From: Paenibacillus sp. FSL H7-0326
Lineage (GTDB): Bacteria; Bacillota; Bacilli; Paenibacillales; Paenibacillaceae
DNA: 64,000 nt
Assembly: GCF_001955535.1 (NCBI RefSeq)
Contig: NZ_MPVN01000004.1
Coordinates: 372,001-436,000 of the forward strand
Reading direction: 5' to 3'
This document shows, piece after piece, positions 58,897-64,000 of this stretch. Numbering within the stretch: position 1 is the stretch's first letter; each line of letters starts with the position of its first letter. The position numbers were made by a program, and so were the translations under genes. The notes below the pieces were generated by a model, which made no database searches, had not been told where the DNA came from, and worked only from the letters and a program-made list of their open reading frames with translations.

Positions 58897-61800
58897 TTAA
58901 TCCTCAATCCGTTTTTTCTTGAACTTGGACAGAATTTCATACACAATCGGCACGATAACGAGTGTCAGCAATGTGGAGCTGATCAGACCGCCGATTACGG
59001 TAACGCCAAGTCCTTTAGAGATAATACCCGCGCTGTTTTCCCATCCGAAGACGAGCGGCAGAAGCGCACCAATGGTCGCAAGTGCAGTCATCAGGATCGG
59101 ACGAAGACGAGTGGTTCCCGCTTCAAGCAAGGCTTCTCTAGTGGACATTCCTTCATTTTCTTTATGAATAACACGGTCGATCAAGACGATCGCGTTCGTG
59201 ACTACGATACCAATCAGCATCAGTCCGCCCATGAGGGACGATACATTGAGTGTCTCGCCTGTAATGAGCAATCCAACAAGCGCACCAATAACGGTGAACG
59301 GCAGGGAGAACAAGATTGCAAATGGAGCTAGACCTCCGCCGAAGGTTACAACGAGTACGAAATAGACAATGGCAATCGCCGCCAGCATGGCAAGGCCAAG
59401 CTGTGAGAAGGTCTCATTAATCTGCTCAGTTACACCGCCGAATTCAACATGAACGCCTTCTGGCAGCTCCATATTGTTAACGGCTTCCTCTACAGTAGCT
59501 GAAGCAGCACCAACGTCAGCGGACAGGATGTTTGCTGTTACCTGTACCACAGTCTCCCCATCAATCTGCATAATGGATGCCGGGGTTGTTCCTTCTTCTA
59601 CAGTAGCCACTTCACTGATAGGAACCTCAATTCCAAGTGGGGAAGTAAGAGTTTCTTCTTCAATTTCCTTAATACTTGCGTATTGCTTCTCTTCTGTTTC
59701 GATATACACGTTATAGTTCTTGCCGTCAACTTCAACTTCGGTCAGGACAGGACGCTCATTTTGCGGAGCAAGCGCCATCGCCAGTTGACCTGCTGTCAGG
59801 CCAAGGGAGCTCAGTTTTTGCTGATCGGCTACAAGTGTATATTGATCATAGCCTTCTTCAAGGGTGGATTCTGCTTTTTCGAAGTTCTCAGTATCCGCCT
59901 TAACGACTTCGAGAACGTCATCTGCGACAGGCTTAATCTGTTCCACATCATCACCGAAGATGCTGACGGTCAGTGTGTTTCCACCCATGCCGGCTGCCAT
60001 ATCCAGAGTGGACCATTCACCTTCTGGCACACGCTCCTGAAGTCCTTCAATGATCGGTTCTGTTGCTTCAGATATACTTACGCCATCTTCAAAGATCAGG
60101 TAGAAGAGACCGGAGTTGGACGATCCGCCCATCGCTGCCATCGGGTTACCGCCGCCTACGGAGTACTGCATGCTCTTCACGCCTTCAGAATTCAGGATGA
60201 ATTCTTCGACTTCAAGTGTACGCTCTTCAACCGTTTCCTGTGTTGCACCTGGCTCTGGGCTGTAGGTTATCAGTGTATAGTTGGTACCTTGTTCAGGGAT
60301 GAAGCTGGTTCCAATGAAGCGGGTCAGGAACAAGCTGCCTACCAGCAGGAGTACAGCTGCAATAATGGTAATGGACTTGTGGTTCAGCGTCCAATTCAGA
60401 ATTTTCTTATATCCGCCAGCCATTTTGCCCGGCTTCTCATCATGATTAACCTTGTTCTTAAGTCCGCCTCTGAAGAGGGAATGTGCCATTGCCGGAACAA
60501 TTGTAATCGCCACAACCAAGGAAGCCAGCAAGGCAAATACCATCGTCAATGCAAACGGCATAAACAATTCACCGACCATACCGCTGACAAGGGCAAGCGG
60601 AAGGAACACGGCAATCGTAACGATCGTTGAAGACATGATCGGAACGAACATTTCACGCGTCGCGGAGAGGATCAATTCACGACCCTTGAGCTTCTCACCG
60701 GAATGTGCCAGCCGTCGATATATATTCTCGATAACGACAATGGAGTCATCGACAACCCGGCCGATCGCTACAGTCATCGCACCCAGGGTCATGACATTAA
60801 GCGTGATATCCATCAAGTTCAGTACTGTAAGTGCAATAAGCAGAGACAGTGGGATGGAAATGACGGAGATCAGCGTTGAACGCCAGTCGCGCAGGAAGAT
60901 CAGAATAATAATGATCGCAAAGAGTGCGCCGTATAATGCTTTGGAGAGCATCGTATGAACGGAATCCTCAATCGGTTGACCTTGGTCAAGCAGAAGATCC
61001 AGGTTGATGTTATCGTACAGTCCTTCCAGGTCAGCAGAAGCGTCCTTAATACCATTGACTACATCAACAGTATTGGCATCATTTGCTTTTACGATGGAGA
61101 AACCAAGAGATTCTGCTCCGTTGGTACGAGAGATCGACTCGGCCTGACCGATAACTTCTATTTTAGCAATTTCACTAAGCTTAACAGTAGGTATTCCTGC
61201 TGCGGCACCCGCACCAGCACCAGCACCAGGACCCGCGCCCGCACCAGCACCCGCGCCTGCACCAGCACCCGCGCCCGCATCAGCACCCGCGCCCGCGTCA
61301 GCACCCGTACCAGCGCCAGTACCTGCACCCGCGCCCGCGCCCGCACCACTAGGGACAGCTGGAATTTCAATGTTCTCCAAATCTTCAATGCTAATGATGT
61401 TGCCGTCTACAACGACAGCCTTCTCGGCATCATCCAGGTTAAAGAGTCCGAGAGGAGCGCGCATAGAGGAAGCTTGAACGATATTTTGCACCGTTTCTTG
61501 GGTAAGTCCAAGCTCTGCCATCTTGGCATCATCGAAATTCAGTGTTACTTCTCTCGCAAATTGACCCGAGATTTGAACGGAAGCAACGCCATCCACGTCC
61601 TCGAAGGCAGGGGCGATGTCATTCTCGGCAATACGAGTCAAATCCTCCAATGATTCTCCGTTCTTTCCAGACAAGCTGATGGAAGCAACAGGGAAGGAGT
61701 TAATGCTGAATTTGGAAATGCTCGGCTTCTGTGCATCGTCTGGAAGCTGAACATCATTCAGCACCTCGCGTACAGCAGCCGTCGCGTTATCCAGATTGGT

Positions 61801-62097
61801 TCCATAATCGAATTCAATATTAACGGAAGCAACATTCTCCATTGAGGTTGATGTGATATTCTTGATCCCCTCAACATTACGGAGTGTTTCTTCAAGCGGC
61901 TTGGTCACTTCTTCGACGACAGCCTCAGGGGCTGCACCTGGATATACGGCATTGACGCTCAGGAAGGGTACGTTGATATTTGGTATCGTTTCCTGCTTCA
62001 TCGTGAGACCGCTGTACAAGCCGGTGAAGATCAGGATGATCGTCAGAATCCAAATCGCTAATTTGTTTTTTAGCGAGAAGTTTATAATTCCTTTCAT
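58897..62097 (-). CDS. RND-family efflux pump (SwrC/YerP, AcrB-like) with a Gly-Ala repeat insert
   Basis: A 1066-residue inner-membrane transporter with the HAE1 plan: helix 1 (~12-31), two large extracytoplasmic loops, and helix blocks around 335-540 and 860-1055. Conserved pieces are TMKQETIPNINVPFLSVNAV, GRVVDDSIVVIENIYRRLAH (helix 4 proton-relay Asp pair), FGGVTEQINETFSQLGLAML and LIGIVVTNAIVLIDRVIHKE. In B. subtilis SwrC exports surfactin and other amphiphiles. Residues ~251-300 are almost pure Gly-Ala with a few Thr, Asp and Pro, placed in what would be the docking-domain region of AcrB. No membrane fusion protein or outer channel is encoded nearby. The TetR regulator lies just upstream. 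Confidence 0.94.
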   Translation of the reverse strand: MKGIINFSLKNKLAIWILTIILIFTGLYSGLTMKQETIPNINVPFLSVNAVYPGAAPEAVVEEVTKPLEETLRNVEGIKNITSTSMENVASVNIEFDYGTNLDNATAAVREVLNDVQLPDDAQKPSISKFSINSFPVASISLSGKNGESLEDLTRIAENDIAPAFEDVDGVASVQISGQFAREVTLNFDDAKMAELGLTQETVQNIVQASSMRAPLGLFNLDDAEKAVVVDGNIISIEDLENIEIPAVPSGAGAGAGAGTGAGTGADAGAGADAGAGAGAGAGAGAGAGPGAGAGAGAAAGIPTVKLSEIAKIEVIGQAESISRTNGAESLGFSIVKANDANTVDVVNGIKDASADLEGLYDNINLDLLLDQGQPIEDSVHTMLSKALYGALFAIIIILIFLRDWRSTLISVISIPLSLLIALTVLNLMDITLNVMTLGAMTVAIGRVVDDSIVVIENIYRRLAHSGEKLKGRELILSATREMFVPIMSSTIVTIAVFLPLALVSGMVGELFMPFALTMVFALLASLVVAITIVPAMAHSLFRGGLKNKVNHDEKPGKMAGGYKKILNWTLNHKSITIIAAVLLLVGSLFLTRFIGTSFIPEQGTNYTLITYSPEPGATQETVEERTLEVEEFILNSEGVKSMQYSVGGGNPMAAMGGSSNSGLFYLIFEDGVSISEATEPIIEGLQERVPEGEWSTLDMAAGMGGNTLTVSIFGDDVEQIKPVADDVLEVVKADTENFEKAESTLEEGYDQYTLVADQQKLSSLGLTAGQLAMALAPQNERPVLTEVEVDGKNYNVYIETEEKQYASIKEIEEETLTSPLGIEVPISEVATVEEGTTPASIMQIDGETVVQVTANILSADVGAASATVEEAVNNMELPEGVHVEFGGVTEQINETFSQLGLAMLAAIAIVYFVLVVTFGGGLAPFAILFSLPFTVIGALVGLLITGETLNVSSLMGGLMLIGIVVTNAIVLIDRVIHKENEGMSTREALLEAGTTRLRPILMTALATIGALLPLVFGWENSAGIISKGLGVTVIGGLISSTLLTLVIVPIVYEILSKFKKKRIED
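61198..61347 (-). repeat. Low-complexity Gly-Ala coding repeat in the RND pump gene
   Basis: About 25 imperfect six-base units (GGNGCN on the coding strand) encode a ~50-residue Gly-Ala tract with occasional GT, GAD and GP variants. The DNA is strongly GC-rich against its flanks and is prone to expansion or contraction by slippage. Confidence 0.92.
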
Positions 62098-62146
62098 TCT
62101 TAAGTTTCTTCTCCTCTCTCTTTAGCACAAAGTTGTAAGCATATTT

Positions 62147-63064
62147 CTAGTCTCTCCACTTCAAATACATATCGAACACTTGCTGGAGCTCTTGGACAAG
62201 CTCTTGAACGTCTGTCACCTGCTTCAGATTGGCAATCATGCCGAGAATAAGGGCACGTCTGGGCTTAAGCTCAAAGAACTCGTCTTCCAGTATAGAAAGC
62301 GAATCAAGCGTGTCCTCACGCAGGCGCTCCTCCAGTACATCGCTGTTCCGAACCGCATGCCTGATTTCCTTGATGAGGAACAGAGGGTGTTTTTTGGAGT
62401 CGTACTTGTGAAGATTTTCTTCCATCCACGGAAGCCATAAATCTTTTGGAATAAAAGGCTCACGCTGATCGCGAATTTTGGCCTCAGCAATAATATCCAG
62501 CGTTTCAACCAAATACTCGGCCATCCGGTGGAGATGAATGGATAACAGCTCCGTAACAATCAGCTTCAAGTAAGATCCCATCATACTGTGAAGCTGAAGC
62601 GCAAGATCAACCGAGTAAGGAAGCACTTCTGGACCATATATATCGACCATCTTCTGGCTGAACAATTTCATGGCGTGGGCGAGCATGCCCTCGGGCCATT
62701 TCTCCAGAGGAAATCCTTTATCTCCCCGGTTCGCCATATCCAGCATCTGAGCAATGAAGAACTCTCTGAGTTCAAGGAAATTCTCCAGCAGAATTTCAAT
62801 TTGTCTGCGCAGCTTATCGCGTGGAGGCAGCTCCCGTTCCCGTTCCACAACGGCAATCTTGTCGTATATCGTTTGAATGCAGTAGCTGACCACACTTTCC
62901 TGAAGCTCTTCCTTGGATTTGTAGTGGAGATACAGTGTCCCTTTGGAAATGCCGCACAGCTCCGCGATCTCCTGCATAGACGTTGCAGCAGGGCCTTTCG
63001 TAGAAAATAGCTGCAGTGCAGCGATTAGAATATGTTTTTTCTTATCCGTGGTTGAGTTCGACAA
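62147..63064 (-). CDS. TetR/AcrR-family regulator of the RND pump
   Basis: About 305 residues: N-terminal TetR helix-turn-helix (AALQLFSTKGPAATSMQEIA, ELCGISKGTLYLHYKSKEEL), then an extended ligand domain (~60-305). This is longer than the ~200 usual for TetR and suggests a large or complex ligand site. The start is probably TTG 63064 after GAGGTGAT; GTG 63076 overlaps the ribosome site. It ends 50 bases before the pump gene, so both form one operon. A palindrome over its promoter is a likely autoregulatory site. Confidence 0.9.
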   Translation of the reverse strand: MSNSTTDKKKHILIAALQLFSTKGPAATSMQEIAELCGISKGTLYLHYKSKEELQESVVSYCIQTIYDKIAVVERERELPPRDKLRRQIEILLENFLELREFFIAQMLDMANRGDKGFPLEKWPEGMLAHAMKLFSQKMVDIYGPEVLPYSVDLALQLHSMMGSYLKLIVTELLSIHLHRMAEYLVETLDIIAEAKIRDQREPFIPKDLWLPWMEENLHKYDSKKHPLFLIKEIRHAVRNSDVLEERLREDTLDSLSILEDEFFELKPRRALILGMIANLKQVTDVQELVQELQQVFDMYLKWRD

Positions 63065-63103
63065 TAATAGGATCACCTCTTTTCAGAACTCCCCGGTTCT
63101 TAA

Positions 63104-63153
63104 TCTGACTAATGGGTCAGAAAAATTATATCTTAAAAAAACAGGAGAAACAA
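63104..63153 (-). promoter_or_regulatory. Promoter and candidate TetR operator of the RND operon
   Basis: Minus strand: TTGTTT (63153-63148), 17-base spacer, TATAAT (63130-63125), followed directly by the dyad TCTGAC-N6-GTCAGA (63104-63121) over the expected start point. Confidence 0.65.
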
Positions 63154-63189
63154 CTCTTTGAATATGTATTGTGCTCGTCACAAAGTATT

Positions 63190-63239
63190 TTAAAAAAGAC
63201 AAGGGTGCATCAGGAAATTTCTCCTGTAACACCCTTGTC
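63190..63239 (-). terminator. Terminator of the SMR pump operon
   Basis: GACAAGGGTG (63198-63207) pairs with CACCCTTGTC (63230-63239) with an inner CAGGA/TCCTG stem. On the minus strand a T6 run follows. Confidence 0.88.
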
Positions 63240-63251
63240 TTTCACTGATTC

Positions 63252-63566
63252 TTAACCGATCAGCTTTAGTCCGACAGCGGAGCACAAGATCATTGCAATA
63301 AACAATACGCGCTTCGCCTCTTTAGGTTCCCCAAAAATGAACATTCCAACAATAGTACTTCCGACGGTGCCAATTCCGGTCCATACAGCATATGCCGTAC
63401 CCATAGACAAAGACTGCATTGCATAGGAGAGGAGGGAGAAGCTCAGCAGGAAGCTTACGCCCATCAACAGGAAGTATTTTTTTCCTTTCCCCGATGACAT
63501 GCCTTTGATCCCAATAACACCAAGTATTTCACTCAGACCTGCAAAAATAACTGCTGCCCATGCCAT
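63252..63566 (-). CDS. Small multidrug resistance (SMR) pump subunit, second partner
   Basis: A 104-residue, four-helix protein: AWAAVIFAGLSEILGVIGIK with the essential membrane Glu (Glu13), YAMQSLSMGTAYAVWTGIGT (the SMR signature) and MFIFGEPKEAKRVLFI. It starts directly after the stop codon of the partner gene, with AAAGGAGG inside that gene's last codons. Paired SMRs of this type (YkkCD, EbrAB) work as heterodimers with opposite membrane orientation. Confidence 0.93.
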   Translation of the reverse strand: MAWAAVIFAGLSEILGVIGIKGMSSGKGKKYFLLMGVSFLLSFSLLSYAMQSLSMGTAYAVWTGIGTVGSTIVGMFIFGEPKEAKRVLFIAMILCSAVGLKLIG

Positions 63567-63917
63567 TTAGGTTAGACCTCCTTTCGTTTCTTGCTTCGAC
63601 GATTGATCCGTTACCAGCTTGAGTCCGACTACACCGGCTAACAATAGTGCGATTAAGAGTACTTTGGATAAGCGGAAGGGCTCTCCGAATAAGAGCATTT
63701 CCGCAATGACGGTACCTGCGGTACCCAGTCCAGTAAATACGGCATAGACCGTCCCGACAGGCAGCCGCTTGGCAGCCTGAATAATGAGCCAGAAGCTCAC
63801 GGCAATCGATACTACAGTAGCAATCCACTCCAGCGGTGTTTCCGCATGCTTTAGGCCAGAGACCCAAATAACCTCAATGACTCCTCCGAGGATAACAAAT
63901 AACCAGTTGCGATTCAT
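63567..63917 (-). CDS. Small multidrug resistance (SMR) pump subunit, first partner
   Basis: A 116-residue, four-helix protein: VILGGVIEVIWVSGLKHAET with the essential Glu (Glu14), AKRLPVGTVYAVFTGLGTAG and MLLFGEPFRLSKVLLI. WVSGLKHA resembles the guanidinium-exporting or YkkC-like group, but residues do not settle quaternary ammonium versus guanidinium. Its ATG overlaps the stop of the partial upstream gene (ATGA). Confidence 0.93.
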   Translation of the reverse strand: MNRNWLFVILGGVIEVIWVSGLKHAETPLEWIATVVSIAVSFWLIIQAAKRLPVGTVYAVFTGLGTAGTVIAEMLLFGEPFRLSKVLLIALLLAGVVGLKLVTDQSSKQETKGGLT

Positions 63918-64000
63918 GAAGATGACTCCTTTGTATGAAAAAGTTGAAGACCATGCCAGAACACGGGCCAGGCGGCTTCGACACGTTTCTGATAACGCTC
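63914..64000 (-). CDS. 3' end of a gene cut by the window edge, coupled to the SMR pair
   Basis: Minus-strand codons from the last base of the window run open for 28 residues (ERYQKRVEAAWPVFWHGLQL then FHTKESSS) to a TGA that overlaps the SMR start as ATGA; GGAG for the SMR gene lies in its last codons. The overlap and reading frame support a real gene. SMR pairs often follow a TetR-type regulator, but the visible tail is too short to assign a family. Confidence 0.6.
   Translation of the reverse strand, partial: ERYQKRVEAAWPVFWHGLQLFHTKESSS

Noticed and set aside
59683..60630. 315-codon + strand frame over the RND gene
   Set aside because: Antisense to a fully conserved RND coding region; the His/Cys/Phe-rich composition is typical of a shadow frame.
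60955..61653. 232-codon + strand frame rich in Ser/Thr/Arg over the RND gene
   Set aside because: It is the reverse-strand shadow of the Gly-Ala repeat region in the pump gene.
63918..64000. Possible guanidine-I (ykkC) riboswitch before the SMR pair
   Set aside because: The bases before the SMR start read as codons of another gene with an ATGA overlap, and no ykkC conserved loops were seen. A riboswitch could only lie beyond the window edge.

Overview
The window reads as chromosomal DNA of an endospore-forming, low-to-moderate GC Firmicute, most likely a Paenibacillus or close relative. The evidence is two complete spore germinant-receptor operons, a PerR-type regulator with matching operators, modular GH18 chitinases with FN3 and CBM5 modules, strong AGGAGG ribosome sites, frequent GTG/TTG starts, and hairpin-plus-T terminators after most transcription units. 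A glutaminyl-tRNA synthetase is also present, which is unusual for Bacillales. No rRNA, tRNA, CRISPR array or prophage was seen. The only mobile element is a frameshifted IS1182-family transposase cut by the left edge.

Layout, left to right. 1-1460: IS1182-like remnant. 1559-3982: a membrane c-di-GMP enzyme (MHYT-PAS-GGDEF-EAL). 4165-6744: a compact four-gene operon built around a glutathionylspermidine-synthase-like ATP-grasp ligase, a Gly/Ser-tailed lipoprotein and a DUF350 membrane protein; this is the least understood system here. 6901-7845: aldo/keto reductase. 8006-12202: germinant receptor operon 1 (A-C-B). 12637-15533: PerR, an overlapping response-regulator-like protein with a degenerate receiver, and catalase; PerR-box palindromes lie before perR and katA. 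15707-17439: BlaI/M56-peptidase pair and DoxX. 17627-22157: germinant receptor operon 2 (A-C-D-B). 22261-29055: HemD-like protein, CorC/CNNM transporter, ThuA-like protein, phasin-like plus AarF/UbiB kinase, aldehyde dehydrogenase. 29092-32441: DEAD-box helicase, a Fur-box-controlled stand-alone siderophore ATPase, glutathione peroxidase.

32583-40358 looks like a redox and low-oxygen block: an MFS exporter, an NADH-oxidase-like flavoprotein behind three Rex/Fnr-type palindromes, an FNT formate/nitrite channel with an Fnr-type site at class II spacing, a molybdopterin oxidoreductase and another MFS protein. The Moco genes mobA and moaA lie further right. 40737-44428 is a chitinase pair with overlapping stop and start codons. 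44776-47492 holds acetyltransferases, a deleted ECF sigma gene that keeps an ECF-like promoter, a small secreted peptide, a DUF2164 protein and a small membrane protein. 47641-49344 is glnS. 49698-58657 mixes an MFS protein, mobA, a quinone reductase, an aldo/keto reductase, a MocR regulator divergent from a LysE exporter with direct-repeat operators between them, moaA, a DJ-1/PfpI protein and a PfkB sugar-phosphate kinase. 58897-64000 is an efflux region: a SwrC/AcrB-type RND pump with a strange Gly-Ala repeat, its TetR regulator with a candidate operator, and a paired SMR pump behind a gene cut by the right edge.

Start codons were chosen from ribosome-site spacing where the longest frame was implausible. 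All family calls come from reading motifs, not from database searches.
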